Source: Anaerolineales bacterium (GTDB taxonomy: Bacteria; Chloroflexota; Anaerolineae; Anaerolineales; Villigracilaceae). From it: a stretch of DNA of 64,000 nt. Below, piece after piece: positions 26,973 to 36,808 of the stretch (positions are counted from its first letter, which is position 1; every line of letters starts with the position of its first letter). The stretch spans positions 930,001 to 994,000 of the forward strand of contig JABTUU010000002.1 of assembly GCA_015075275.1 (NCBI GenBank), written 5' to 3'. The translations under genes and the position numbers were made by a program. The notes beneath the pieces are model-generated. The model ran no database searches and was not told the DNA's origin. It saw only the letters and a program-made list of their open reading frames with translations.

Positions 26973-27068
26973 GCAAGATTTATCTTGCGCCCAGCAGGGC
27001 AACTTGAAAGTTGCCGTACTGCAAGATTTATCTTGCGCCCGTTAAGGCAAATTGAAATTTTCCGTACG
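26973..27068. repeat. Two tandem copies of a 48-bp double-palindrome repeat
   Basis: Units at 26973-27020 and 27021-27068. Each has GCAAGATTTATCTTGC followed by a second palindrome, GGCAACTTGAAAGTTGCC in copy 1 and GGCAAATTGAAATTTTCC in copy 2. A C-to-A change in one arm of copy 2 is matched by a G-to-T change in the other. It occupies the junction between the two permease genes. Confidence 0.75.
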
Positions 27069-27076
27069 AAAAAACT

Positions 27077-27964
27077 ATGACCATTCCCGCCGTCCCCTCT
27101 CTCGAAACTGAATCCACCCGCACATGGCGGCATGTGAGCGCTGTCGTCGCGCGCGATCCGCTTTCGCTGGCGAGCGTGATCATCATCACAGTCTTCATCT
27201 TGATGGCGGCCTTTGCGAATCAAGTCGCGCCCTACCCCGAGGAAGGCGCGGGGCGGACGAACGCAAGCAACACGCTGGCGGCGCCGTCTTCTCACAACAT
27301 TTTTGGCGCAGACAAACTCGGGCGTGACATCTTGAGCCGCGTTATCGTCGGCGCGCGCCCGGCGCTGATCATCCCAATTTTTGTTGTGGCGCTGGCTGTG
27401 TTGATCGGTGCGCCGCTGGGAGCGTTGGCAGGCTACAAAGGCGGCTGGATAGATGAGATCATCATGCGCATCACGGATCTGTTCCTCGCGTTCCCGTCCT
27501 TGTTGCTTGCCATGGCAATCGCGTTCGCGCTCGGTCGCGGACTCGATAAAGCCGCCATTGCGCTCATTATCTCGTGGTGGCCTTGGTACACGCGCATCGC
27601 TCGCGGAGTGGCGGTCGGTTTGAGGGAGAGATACTTCGTCGAAGCCGCGCAAGCCTCAGGCGTGTCTGACGCGGTGATCGTCTTCCGTCATATTTTGCCG
27701 AATACGATATCCCCGATCCTCGTGCAAGCCACAGTAGATATGGGCACGGTCATCCTTGCGATGGGCGGACTTGCGTTTCTGGGACTCGGCACCCAGCCCC
27801 CCGCGCCCGATTGGGGCTTGATGGTCAGCGATGGGCGCACGTACATGCTCAATCAGTGGTGGATCGCGACGTTCCCTGGCATGGCGATTTTTATCGTGGT
27901 GCTGGCGTTCAATTTGCTGGGCGACACATTGCGAGATATTTTTGACCCGAGGCAATACCGATGA
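27077..27964 (+). CDS. Peptide ABC transporter permease (DppC-type)
   Basis: 295 residues. The conserved region GADKLGRDILSRVIVGAR (about 76-93) is the standard DppC/OppC motif, followed by five hydrophobic segments. The EAA loop is near EAAQASGVSDAVIVFRHILPN (about 195), and the C-terminal LAFNLLGDTLRDIFDPRQYR is canonical. It forms the channel with the upstream permease. Confidence 0.93.
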   Translation: MTIPAVPSLETESTRTWRHVSAVVARDPLSLASVIIITVFILMAAFANQVAPYPEEGAGRTNASNTLAAPSSHNIFGADKLGRDILSRVIVGARPALIIPIFVVALAVLIGAPLGALAGYKGGWIDEIIMRITDLFLAFPSLLLAMAIAFALGRGLDKAAIALIISWWPWYTRIARGVAVGLRERYFVEAAQASGVSDAVIVFRHILPNTISPILVQATVDMGTVILAMGGLAFLGLGTQPPAPDWGLMVSDGRTYMLNQWWIATFPGMAIFIVVLAFNLLGDTLRDIFDPRQYR

Positions 27965-27967
27965 ATC

Positions 27968-28060
27968 ATGTCGTTGCGAGCCACGCTCTTGTTCTTCGTG
28001 GCGAAGCAATCTCCTGCATATTGGAAGGTTGCTTCGCCGCTTTGCGGCTCGCAACGACAT
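27968..28060. mobile_element. MITE-like palindromic element, ATGTCGTTGCGA family, copy 1
   Basis: Begins ATGTCGTTGCGAGCC and ends with its exact reverse complement (15-bp terminal inverted repeats), with internal GCGAAGCAATCTCC and GGTTGCTTCGCCGC. It has no coding capacity. It fills the gap between the permease and ATPase genes. Related copies lie at 53956 and 63194. Confidence 0.65.
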
Positions 28061-28070
28061 ATTAAATTTT

Positions 28071-29045
28071 ATGAACATACCTCTCCTCACCGTTTCAGAC
28101 TTGAATCTCGAATTCAAAACTTCGCGCGGCACGCTCAAAGCCTTGAACGGTATTTCGTTCGACGTAAAACGCGGCGAAGTATTTGGCTTGGTCGGCGAAA
28201 CGGGATGTGGAAAAACAGTCACAGGGCTTTCCGTCTTGAATCTTCTGCCGCGTTCGGCAAGGATTACCAATGGCTCGATCCGTTTTGACGAAACGAACTT
28301 GCTCGACCTGCCCGCTCATGAAATGGAGCGAGTGCGCGGCGGAAGAATCGCGATGATCTTTCAAGATCCCTCTTCATCGTTGAATCCAGTTTTTTCGATT
28401 GGTTCACAGATCAGGCGGGTCATTCGTCAGCATACAGACCTGAACGCGACACAAGCCTCTGCGCGGGCAAACGAAATGCTGGAAGCGGTCGGCTTGCCCG
28501 ATGTCAAACGAATCGTATCTTCGTATCCGCATCAGCTTTCTGGCGGCCAACAACAGCGCGTGATGATCGCTATGGCGCTTTCATGTCGTCCGCAACTGTT
28601 GATCGCCGACGAGCCAACCACCGCGCTGGATGTCACCATTCAGGCGCAGATATTGAAACTTCTCAAAGACCTGCAAACGCAGTTTGATTTTTCGGTCATC
28701 CTCATCACGCACAACCTCGGCGTTGTCGCGCAGACGTGCGATCGTCTCGCCGTTTTATATGCGGGGCGCGTGGTGGAGATCGGCTCGACCGAGGATATTT
28801 TCAACAACCCTCAACATCCCTATACGCGCGGGTTGATGAACGCCATTCCGCGCCCCGGCTCGCGCGGCAAAAAGATGGCGGCGATCCCTGGCGCCGTCCC
28901 CTCGAATCCCGGTGCGATTCGCGGCTGCGCCTTTGCCGAACGCTGTGAGTTTGTGTTTGACCGATGCCGCGTCGAAACGCCCACGCTGTTAAAAATCAGC
29001 GAAGGACATTTCGCCTCCTGCTTCCTCCTTGACGCTGATCGCTAA
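28071..29045 (+). CDS. Peptide ABC transporter ATP-binding protein (DppD-type)
   Basis: 324 residues from the ATG after the repeat. Walker A GETGCGKTVTG (about 42), signature LSGGQQQRVMIAMA (about 158) and Walker B LLIADEPTTALDV (about 180) are intact. The C-terminal oligopeptide-transporter extension with its cysteine cluster (GCAFAERCEFVFDRC) is present; in this family that region often binds an Fe-S cluster. Its stop overlaps the next ATG by one base. Confidence 0.94.
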   Translation: MNIPLLTVSDLNLEFKTSRGTLKALNGISFDVKRGEVFGLVGETGCGKTVTGLSVLNLLPRSARITNGSIRFDETNLLDLPAHEMERVRGGRIAMIFQDPSSSLNPVFSIGSQIRRVIRQHTDLNATQASARANEMLEAVGLPDVKRIVSSYPHQLSGGQQQRVMIAMALSCRPQLLIADEPTTALDVTIQAQILKLLKDLQTQFDFSVILITHNLGVVAQTCDRLAVLYAGRVVEIGSTEDIFNNPQHPYTRGLMNAIPRPGSRGKKMAAIPGAVPSNPGAIRGCAFAERCEFVFDRCRVETPTLLKISEGHFASCFLLDADR

Positions 29046-30010
29046 TGACTGCTCTTATCGAACTTCACTCCCTTAAAAAATATTTCCGATTGCCGGGCGG
29101 ATGGCTTTCTGGATAAATTCAACACGTCTACGCGGTGGACGGGGTGGATTTGACCATCGCTTCAGGCGAGACGTTCGGGCTGGTCGGCGAATCGGGATGC
29201 GGGAAGACCACTCTCGGGCGGATGATCCTGCGGCTCATCGAACCAACGGCGGGTCAGATTATTTTCGACGGAAAAGATATTACGACGATCCATAAAAATA
29301 AAATGAAGCCGATTCGACGCGAGATGCAGATCGTGTTCCAGAATCCGCTTTCATCGTTGAGTCCGCGTTTGACGGTGGAGCAGATCGTCGCTGAACCGTT
29401 GAATGCGCATCGCGCTCTGCCCGCGAATGAAATTCGGGATCGCGTCGTCGAGTTGCTCGAACAAGTGGGACTCGGCAAACAACACCTCGACCGTTTTCCA
29501 CATGAGATGTCCGGCGGGCAATGTCAGCGGGTGGCGGTGGCGCGAGCGTTGGCGTTGAACCCTAAGTTGATCGTGCTGGATGAACCGACTTCCGCATTGG
29601 ATGTATCGGTGCAGGCGCAGATCATCAATCTGCTGGATGAACTCAAGCAGTCGTTGGGATTGACTTACTTGTTTATCTCACATGATTTAAATGTGGTGCA
29701 ACACATCAGCGACAGAATTGGCGTGATGTATTTGGGCAAGCTGGTAGAAGTCGGGTCGGCGCAAGATGTATATGAGAATCCGTTGCATCCGTACACGCAG
29801 GCGTTATTCGGCGCAATTCCCATACCGGTCGTAGATAAGAAGCGCGAGTTGAAGGTGTTGGAAGGCAACGTGCCGAGTCCAGTCAACCCGCCGAGCGGAT
29901 GCCGCTTTCACACGCGCTGCCCGATCGCGCAGAAAAAATGTCAGGAAATAGAACCAGTTTTACGAGAAGTGAGAAGCGGGCGTTTCGTTGCCTGTCATTT
30001 TGTGGATTGA
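29045..30010 (+). pseudogene. Peptide ABC transporter ATP-binding protein (DppF-type) interrupted by an in-frame TAA
   Basis: The natural start (29045, 1-bp overlap with the upstream stop) encodes MTALIELHSLKKYF and 23 codons in all. An in-frame TAA at 29114-29116 follows, and the same frame then continues [14 protein letters not shown] to 30010 with all ATPase motifs intact: [36 protein letters not shown] and a C-terminal Cys cluster. Codon 24 would be Lys, Gln or Glu after one base change. Restart at GTG 29135 is possible but has no ribosome-binding site and would lose the first beta strand. Either a real nonsense mutation or a sequence error. Confidence 0.8.
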
Positions 30011-30024
30011 GGAGTCTATATATT

Positions 30025-30936
30025 ATGAGTCGTTTATTTGGAATCGCGGGCGTACAAATGTCCGTAGAGGCATGGAATATGGATGGAACATTTGAAAAGA
30101 TGTCAGAGATAGCCATGAACATCCATAAGCAATTTCCATGGATTGGTATGGCGGTGTATCACGAGTTGATCGTGCCGGGGCTGGAACAATTTAAAACGCC
30201 GCCAGATATTGATTGGTGGAAGAAAAATAGTTTTCCTGTGCCAAGCGCGCAAACTGATAGATTATGTGAATTAGCTCGTAAGACGAAATTATGGTTAATT
30301 CCCGGCTCGATGTGGGAGACCGAAGGCGATAGGATGTATAACACGGCGATCGTGATCTCGCCCGACGGCGATATCGTCGCCAAGTATCGAAAAATGTTTC
30401 CGTGGATGCCGTATGAAATGGGCGCGACGCCCGGAAATGAATTTTGTGTGTTTGATATTCCAAACGTCGGGCGCTTCGGTTTGTGCATCTGTTACGACAT
30501 GTGGTTCCCCGAAACTGCCCGTACGTTGGCATGGATGGGCGCGGAGGTGATCATTCAACCGACGCTGACTCCCACAGCGGACCGCCCGTTGGAGTTGGTC
30601 ATGGCGCGCGCGAATGCGTTGTTCAACCAGTGTTATTTTGTGAGCGTCAACGGCGTGGGCGAGTGGGGCGGCGGACGATCCACCATCATTGATCCCGACG
30701 GGAGAATTTTGCAACAAGCGGGCACGAATCAAACGTTCATGTCGGAGATGATTGATTTGGATCACACGACGCGCACCCGCGAGTATGGCACATTGGGTCT
30801 GGCACAAACGCTGAAGCAATTGAGAGATTCGGGCCACAAATTTCCGATCTATGGAAATCATTCGATTTCGGAGGAAGGTTTCAAGGGGCTAGGTAAATTA
30901 GGTTTTCATCGAAATACGAGTTTGCCTGAAGGATAA
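30025..30936 (+). CDS. Nitrilase-superfamily amidase (formamidase/aliphatic amidase-like)
   Basis: 303 residues from the ATG 14 bp after the ATPase gene. The Glu-Lys-Cys triad of the carbon-nitrogen hydrolase fold is visible: Glu in YHELIVPG (about 46), Lys in KYRKMFPW (about 122) and Cys in GLCICYDMWFPE (about 155). Sequence style suggests a formamidase or short-chain amidase that releases ammonia from an amide. As the last gene of the peptide-type importer it may process an imported amide, which is inference. Confidence 0.85.
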   Translation: MSRLFGIAGVQMSVEAWNMDGTFEKMSEIAMNIHKQFPWIGMAVYHELIVPGLEQFKTPPDIDWWKKNSFPVPSAQTDRLCELARKTKLWLIPGSMWETEGDRMYNTAIVISPDGDIVAKYRKMFPWMPYEMGATPGNEFCVFDIPNVGRFGLCICYDMWFPETARTLAWMGAEVIIQPTLTPTADRPLELVMARANALFNQCYFVSVNGVGEWGGGRSTIIDPDGRILQQAGTNQTFMSEMIDLDHTTRTREYGTLGLAQTLKQLRDSGHKFPIYGNHSISEEGFKGLGKLGFHRNTSLPEG

Positions 30937-31039
30937 GCGTCTGTTTTAAACCACAAAGGCGCAAAGAGTCGCGAAGAAGAAAAGTAAAAAATAAACTTTT
31001 GCGCTGCGCCAAAAACGAGAGAACAAAAAAGGAGAAGCC

Positions 31040-33328
31040 ATGAAGAAATCTATTTTTGTCGTTTGTATTGTATTGCTGTTGATCGTCTCTTTGCTGTTGC
31101 CTTCGCGCTCGGTGGTCTATGCCCAGTCCGCAACGATCTATACGACCAACTTCAACAGCGGCTATTCGGGTTGGACGAGCAGCGGGAACGTGTCTAGCGT
31201 TTCATCTCCGGCAATTCAACCAAAATCAGTCCGTTTGCGAGGAAGCGCAAGCGTCACGCGCACTGTATCCACCATCGGTTATTCCAATATTTCCGTTACT
31301 TGGAATATGGCGGCATCGTCGTTGGAGAATGGAGACTATTGTTATATCGAAGTCAATACTGGTTCAAACTGGACTGCGATCGGTTCCATCACGAACGGGC
31401 AGGATTTTTCCACATACTACAACGGCACAGCCGACAACATCGCAGGCGCGAATCAGAACGCGAATTTCCAGGTCCGCTATCGTGGCAATGGCGCGACGAC
31501 TGGCGATTATTGCTATGCCGAAGATATAACGGTCACTGGCACATCTGGCGCATCACCCACCAATACGCCAACCCCAACCAACACGCCGCAGGGACCGACT
31601 CCCACGCCTCCGCCTGGCGGTTCTGTCCCTGGCGATCCGCTCACTGGGAATGGAAATGTGACTCGCACGTTGTTGACCTACAACGACCTGTTCAACGGTT
31701 CATCCTCCACGCCAGTGGATGACAGCGCGTTCGCGTTACCCGTTAACGCCGCCATGCCAGACCATGCCTTTGAAGGTCGGCTTGAATTATCGAACGAAGC
31801 GACCAGCGGCGGATTTTCGGAGATCAAAGATAGTTTTGCGTACACGGGCAACGGCGACCATCCGCGCAAACATTTGCCCGAGTTCAGTTTTGAATTCGTG
31901 CAAAATGGAAGCCATCTCATCCCAGCTACACAAGGTTTGATCTACACGAGTCATCCAAACTGGAATTACATCATCGGACCCGGACGAGCGTGGAAAGAAA
32001 ATTCCGATAACGGATATTCTCGCGCCTCCTTCCCGTTCGCGCTGGTGGAACGCAACGCCAACTGCACGCACAATGGCGTGATGACCTTCCTGTTCAACAA
32101 CAGCGGCGTTTCAAAAGTTCGCTATCAAATTACACAAGAGACTTGCGCCTATTACAAAGTTAACTTGTGGGGTCAATTGACTGGGACATATACATTGTAC
32201 GCAGTGACGGACGCTGCGACTCTCAAAGCGAATCACGCGGCGGAAGTGGCGAACCGCCTCCCGACCAAGCCGATAACTGCGCTCGCCTCCGATTACCCTT
32301 CCTCTGACGTGAACGTTTCCGTCTTCGGCAGCGGTGTTACTCCCGCACACATGACGTATTATGGCGTGCTGTATAACGGAGTCAATTATGTTTCGGGGTG
32401 CAACACGCGTTACGGAACGTATGCTTTCTGTGAGAACATGCGCGCCGCTTCGTATTCAACAGCCAAATCATCGTTTGCGAGCATCGCGCTCATGCGGCTC
32501 GGTCAAAAATATGGAAGCGGAGTCTATAACCTGCTGATCAAAGATTACGTTTCTGAATATACCTCCAGCCCGGGCGTGTGGACGAACGTCACTTTCAACA
32601 ACACGATAGACATGGCGACGGGCAACTATCGTTTGGCGGGTTACGAAGCGGATGAAGATGGTTCATACATGAGCAGCTTCTTCGCTGCCGAGCCATATTC
32701 ATCCAAAATTACTGCCGCGTTTAATTTCCCATATAAGGCTGCGCCCGGTACCTATTGGAACTATCATACCTCCGATACATTCATTGTCACCCGAGCGATG
32801 AACAATTATCTCGAATCGCAGGAAGGCTCCAGCGCGGACATCTACGACATGCTCAAGAATGAAGTGTTCGCGCCGATCAAGTTGAGCGCGGGCGTCAGCG
32901 CGATCCGCACGGATAATTCATCCACGGGCGAGCCGTTCGGCGGTTACGGTCTCTTCTGGACTCAGGACGATATCGCCAAGGTCGCCAAATTCCTCAACAA
33001 CGACAACGGTTTTGCGGACGGGACGCAGATCCTCAACGCGGACATGCTCGCCGACTCGATGCAGAACGATCCCTCCGATCGAGGCGTGGACACAACAGGC
33101 GGAACAGGTTTCAAGTATAACAACGCCTTCTGGGCGGAAGATTTTACCCCCGCTGCGTTCCCGCAATATTCCTGTTCCTTCTGGACGCCTTTCATGTCTG
33201 GCTATGGCGGTATTACCGTCGTGATGATGCCCAACGGCGCAACCTACTATTACTTCAGCGACAACGAGGAGTTTAGTTGGTACAACGCCGTGCATGAGGC
33301 GAATAAGTTGAGTTCGTATTGTCCGTGA
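31040..33328 (+). CDS. Secreted modular protein with beta-lactamase-like serine hydrolase domain
   Basis: 762 residues with a Sec signal peptide (cleavage probably after VVYAQ). An N-terminal beta-sandwich-like domain (about 30-170, possibly carbohydrate-binding) is joined by a Thr/Pro linker (about 175-198) to a large C-terminal domain. That domain has STAK (about 473-476) as SxxK, and GTYWNYHTSD (about 570) where class C enzymes have YxN, here YHT. GGYGLFWTQDDIAKVAKF resembles the later conserved stretch of this superfamily. An esterase, peptidase or amidase outside the cell is likely; substrate unknown. AAGGAGAAG precedes the start. Confidence 0.6.
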   Translation: MKKSIFVVCIVLLLIVSLLLPSRSVVYAQSATIYTTNFNSGYSGWTSSGNVSSVSSPAIQPKSVRLRGSASVTRTVSTIGYSNISVTWNMAASSLENGDYCYIEVNTGSNWTAIGSITNGQDFSTYYNGTADNIAGANQNANFQVRYRGNGATTGDYCYAEDITVTGTSGASPTNTPTPTNTPQGPTPTPPPGGSVPGDPLTGNGNVTRTLLTYNDLFNGSSSTPVDDSAFALPVNAAMPDHAFEGRLELSNEATSGGFSEIKDSFAYTGNGDHPRKHLPEFSFEFVQNGSHLIPATQGLIYTSHPNWNYIIGPGRAWKENSDNGYSRASFPFALVERNANCTHNGVMTFLFNNSGVSKVRYQITQETCAYYKVNLWGQLTGTYTLYAVTDAATLKANHAAEVANRLPTKPITALASDYPSSDVNVSVFGSGVTPAHMTYYGVLYNGVNYVSGCNTRYGTYAFCENMRAASYSTAKSSFASIALMRLGQKYGSGVYNLLIKDYVSEYTSSPGVWTNVTFNNTIDMATGNYRLAGYEADEDGSYMSSFFAAEPYSSKITAAFNFPYKAAPGTYWNYHTSDTFIVTRAMNNYLESQEGSSADIYDMLKNEVFAPIKLSAGVSAIRTDNSSTGEPFGGYGLFWTQDDIAKVAKFLNNDNGFADGTQILNADMLADSMQNDPSDRGVDTTGGTGFKYNNAFWAEDFTPAAFPQYSCSFWTPFMSGYGGITVVMMPNGATYYYFSDNEEFSWYNAVHEANKLSSYCP

Positions 33329-33350
33329 TTAAAATCTAAAGGCCGAATTC

Positions 33351-33381
33351 AAACGAGGATGAGACAGACTTATCCTCGTTT
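33351..33381 (+). terminator. Terminator of the serine hydrolase gene
   Basis: AAACGAGGAT pairs with ATCCTCGTTT across an 11-nt loop, followed by GTTGTT. Confidence 0.7.
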
Positions 33382-33392
33382 GTTGTTAAAAA

Positions 33393-33421
33393 ATTATCCC
33401 GCAGTTGAACTGCGGGATAAT
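33393..33421 (-). terminator. Terminator of clpC
   Basis: ATTATCCCGCAG pairs perfectly with CTGCGGGATAAT around a TTGAA loop. On the minus strand it follows the clpC stop and is followed by TTTTTTAAC. Confidence 0.75.
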
Positions 33422-33439
33422 TATAATCTCCTGTCTCTT

Positions 33440-35923
33440 TTATACTACCGGCTCTTCCTCGGCTTCGGCAACTTCTTCGCGCTGGAGAACGATTTCGTTA
33501 TCCGGGTCGAGCGTCACAAGGATCGCATCGCCGTTGTGGAATTCGCCGCTCAACAGTTTGTCCGATAGCGGATCCTCCACTTTTTGCTGGATCACGCGGC
33601 GGAGGGGGCGGGCGCCGAATTCAGTATCATACCCAAGGTCCGCGAGAGAGGCGAGGGCTTCGGCTGTGGCGGTCAGGAGGAGGTCATGTTCCTTGAGTCG
33701 CTCCGCAACTTTATCCAGTTCGAGTGAGACGATCTGCTGGATGTCTTCGCGATTCAACGCGCGGAAGATGACGGTCGCGTCGAGGCGGTTGATGAACTCG
33801 GGGCGGAACGCGCGTTTGAGTGATTCGTTCAACTTCTTGCGCATGTCTTCGTAAGAGAGCCGCTCTTCGGTCACTTCGTCGCGTTTGAGCGCGAAGCCGA
33901 GCGACGATTGTTTCTTGATCACGTCCGCGCCGATGTTGGAGGTCATCACGATGATCGCGTTGCGGAAGTCCACTTTGCGGCCCTTCGCGTCGGAGAGGTG
34001 ACCCTCTTCCATGATCTGCAACAACATGTTGTGGACTTCGGGATGCGCTTTCTCAACTTCATCGAAGACAACAATTGAGTATGGTCTGCGGCGAAGCGCT
34101 TCGGTGAGTTGACCTGCTTCTTCGTAGCCGATATATCCCGGAGGCGCGCCAACGAGGCGTGACGCCGTGTGCCTCTCCATGAACTCGGACATATCGAGTT
34201 GTATCGCGGCTTCTTCACTGCCGAACATAAATTTGGCGAGTGTCTTTGTTAATTCTGTTTTGCCGACGCCAGTCGGTCCGAGGAACATGAATGAACCGAT
34301 GGGGCGTTTCGGGTCTTTCAACCCGGCGCGCGCGCGGCGGACGGCGCGCGAGATGGCGATGATGGCGTCTTCCTGTCCGATGATTCCTTTACGGAGTTCG
34401 TCTTCCATCTTGAGCAACCGTTGCGATTCTGCTTCCGCAAGTTGCATGAGCGGGACGCCCGTCCACATTGAAACCACTTCGGCGATATCTTCCGCCGAAA
34501 CGACGGGACTGCTCGCGCGATCCCAGCCTGTGCGCAGGCGTTCGATCTGTTCGCTCAATTCCGTCTCGCGCTCCTGCCATTCGATGATGTCTTCGTTGTT
34601 GCCTTCTTCTTGCGCGAGCGAGCGGTTCTGTCGCGCCTGCCGCAATTGACTAAATAAGTCTTTGGCATGTTTCGCGGCGGGACTCTTGTACATGCGCACG
34701 CGCGAGGATGATTCGTCAATCAGGTCTATCGCTTTATCGGGGAGGAATCGTTCGGTCACATAGCGAGTGGATAAATGCGCGGCGGCTTCGAGCGCCTCAT
34801 CGGAGATCACCAGGTGATGATGTTCTTCGTAAGCGGAACGGATTCCCTTGAGGATTTGGATGGTCTCTTCCTCGGAGGGTTCGTCTACTTGGATGGGTTG
34901 GAAGCGGCGTTCAAGCGCGGCATCCGATTCGATGTGCTTGCGATATTCGTCCATCGTGGTCGCGCCGATGACTTGCAATTCGCCGCGCGATAACGCAGGC
35001 TTGAGGATGTTCGCCGCGTCTACGGAGGAACCAGCGGCTCCCGCGCCGACGAGCATGTGCACTTCATCAATAAAAAGGATCGCGCCGGATTGTTTCAACT
35101 CATCAATCACGCGTTTGAGTCGTTCCTCGAACTGACCGCGATACATCGTGCCAGCCACAAGCGAGCCGACATCGAGTTGCAGTAATCGTTTGTTCATTAA
35201 TGGGGCAGGCACGTCGCCGTCCACGATGCGTTGGGCGAGTCCCTCGACGATGGCGGTTTTACCCACGCCGGGTTCGCCGATCAACGCGGGGTTGTTCTTC
35301 GTGCGGCGCGCCAAAATTTGGATCACGCGCTCGATCTCCATTTGGCGACCGATGACCGGGTCGAGTTTTTTCTCTTCCGCTTTAGTTGTGAGGTCGCTTG
35401 CGAGTTGATCAATAAGCGGGGTCTTTTGATTCGGCTGGGCGCCTCGCGCGGGTCCTGCGCCGGCAGGCGTTGGGGCGGACGAAGTCGATTCGTTCAAGAC
35501 GCGCCGCGTTTGCCGGCGGATCTGATCCGGCGTCACGCCGAGTCGGCGCAACACTTCCAGCGCGCTTCCTTCGACGCGCACCAAGCCTAGCAAAATATGT
35601 TCCGTGCCGATGTAGTGGTGACCGAGACGACGCGCTTCGTCTACGGCGAATTCCAGCACTTGTTGTGTATCGCTTGCAAGTTCCACGCGGCTGGGGTCAA
35701 ACCCCGCCGTGCTAGAGGAAACGCGGCGGATCACTTCGCGCACACGGTCCGACGTCATGCCGAGTTCGCGCAATACTCGCCCCGCTACGCCGCCTTCTTC
35801 ATCCATTAAACCGAGCAATAAATGCTCTGTGCCAATATTGTTGCTGCGGGATTGTTCCGCCTCCTGATGCGCGAGGCTTAAAACCCGCCTTGCTCGCTGT
35901 GTAAAACGTTCCATACCAGCCAT
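33440..35923 (-). CDS. clpC: ATP-dependent Clp protease ATP-binding subunit ClpC
   Basis: 827 residues from the ATG with AGGAGA upstream. Two Clp N-terminal repeats ([20 protein letters not shown]...) come first, then AAA-1 with [15 protein letters not shown] (about 205). A middle coiled region with a UVR-like segment follows, then AAA-2 with [15 protein letters not shown] (about 550) and the D2 C-terminal domain. It unfolds proteins for ClpP and acts in stress response. No CtsR/McsAB genes are adjacent. Length is normal. Confidence 0.96.
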   Translation of the reverse strand: MAGMERFTQRARRVLSLAHQEAEQSRSNNIGTEHLLLGLMDEEGGVAGRVLRELGMTSDRVREVIRRVSSSTAGFDPSRVELASDTQQVLEFAVDEARRLGHHYIGTEHILLGLVRVEGSALEVLRRLGVTPDQIRRQTRRVLNESTSSAPTPAGAGPARGAQPNQKTPLIDQLASDLTTKAEEKKLDPVIGRQMEIERVIQILARRTKNNPALIGEPGVGKTAIVEGLAQRIVDGDVPAPLMNKRLLQLDVGSLVAGTMYRGQFEERLKRVIDELKQSGAILFIDEVHMLVGAGAAGSSVDAANILKPALSRGELQVIGATTMDEYRKHIESDAALERRFQPIQVDEPSEEETIQILKGIRSAYEEHHHLVISDEALEAAAHLSTRYVTERFLPDKAIDLIDESSSRVRMYKSPAAKHAKDLFSQLRQARQNRSLAQEEGNNEDIIEWQERETELSEQIERLRTGWDRASSPVVSAEDIAEVVSMWTGVPLMQLAEAESQRLLKMEDELRKGIIGQEDAIIAISRAVRRARAGLKDPKRPIGSFMFLGPTGVGKTELTKTLAKFMFGSEEAAIQLDMSEFMERHTASRLVGAPPGYIGYEEAGQLTEALRRRPYSIVVFDEVEKAHPEVHNMLLQIMEEGHLSDAKGRKVDFRNAIIVMTSNIGADVIKKQSSLGFALKRDEVTEERLSYEDMRKKLNESLKRAFRPEFINRLDATVIFRALNREDIQQIVSLELDKVAERLKEHDLLLTATAEALASLADLGYDTEFGARPLRRVIQQKVEDPLSDKLLSGEFHNGDAILVTLDPDNEIVLQREEVAEAEEEPVV

Positions 35924-36052
35924 GTTATCTTCTCCTGAATAGTGGATGTATTCTACCAAAAAGCCCGGCGAGTCATCATAGGAAAAAGGTTAGAGATTAT
36001 TTGCAATGCTGATACAATATTAAGCGCCTGACTTACGCAGATCGAAATCTTT

Positions 36053-36120
36053 TACCGCGAATTATGCGAATTATCGCTAATTTTTAAAAACAATTCGCGT
36101 AGATTAGTGAAATTTGCGGC
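36053..36120. repeat. Imperfect palindromic repeat upstream of the LOG gene
   Basis: ACCGCGAATTATGCGAATT... on the left mirrors ...AATTCGCG.AGATTAGTGAAATTTGCGG on the right around TTTTTAAAAAC. Low-complexity dispersed-repeat character; no coding potential. Confidence 0.55.
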
Positions 36121-36193
36121 TTGGTCTTAGGGTTTTGCGGCGTGAATCCTAAAGCGTAGAATTGCGCTCCAAAAGGGAGTGAAGGATGAAGTA

Positions 36194-36775
36194 ATGCGAT
36201 CTATATGCGTTTTTTGCGGTTCTTCGGACACGGTTCATTCCGACTATACAACTGCCGCGTTTTCCCTCGGTATTTTGCTCGCAAATAAGGGGATTCGGCT
36301 AATCTTCGGCGGCGGCAAAACCGGCTTGATGGGCGCGGTCGCCGACGGTGCGCTTTCAGCGAAGGGTGAAGTGATTGGAGTCATCATCCCTTCAATGAAT
36401 ACGCCCGCTTTAGCGTATGACGGGTTGACCCGCATGGAAGTTCCACCCGATATGCACGCTCGTAAAGCGCGGATGCACGAATTGGCGGAAGGTTATATTG
36501 CGCTTCCCGGCGGATTTGGCACGTTTGACGAGCTGTTTGAGACGATTACATGGGCGCAAACGGGAACGCACCAAAAGCCTGTGGGGTTGCTGAACGTGAA
36601 GAATTATTATGCGCCTTTGCTTGCCGCTATTGATCATGCGGTTGAGGAAGGTTTTGTTTTTCGCGAACATCGCGACGCATTGGCGTGTAATTCCGACCCC
36701 GCGCAACTGTTGGATACGATGGAAAAATACAGTTATCCGTTTGAGGCGGTGAAAAGATGGATGCGGGAAGGATAG
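36194..36775 (+). CDS. LOG-family protein (Rossman fold nucleotide-binding, TIGR00730)
   Basis: 193 residues from the ATG with GAAGGATGAAGT upstream; a GTG 15 bp earlier is less likely. The motif GGGKTGLMGAVADGAL (about 42) and the family signature PGGFGTFDELFET (about 103-115) are intact. Members are nucleoside 5'-monophosphate phosphoribohydrolases, releasing free bases such as cytokinins from AMP derivatives. TAGAAT about 35 bp upstream is a -10 candidate. Confidence 0.93.
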   Translation: MRSICVFCGSSDTVHSDYTTAAFSLGILLANKGIRLIFGGGKTGLMGAVADGALSAKGEVIGVIIPSMNTPALAYDGLTRMEVPPDMHARKARMHELAEGYIALPGGFGTFDELFETITWAQTGTHQKPVGLLNVKNYYAPLLAAIDHAVEEGFVFREHRDALACNSDPAQLLDTMEKYSYPFEAVKRWMREG

Positions 36776-36808
36776 CCGGTTCGCTAATTTACTGGCGAAC
36801 TGCAAGGT

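Noticed and set aside
26894-27652. 252-codon minus-strand frame across the two permease genes and the repeat
   Set aside because: Biased Arg/Asp-rich antisense composition; the plus strand holds intact permeases.
29101-29295. Overlapping plus-strand frame covering the TAA in the ATPase gene as a frameshifted start
   Set aside because: Its product (Arg/Gly/His-rich) does not resemble an ABC N-terminus, while the natural frame on both sides of the TAA does.
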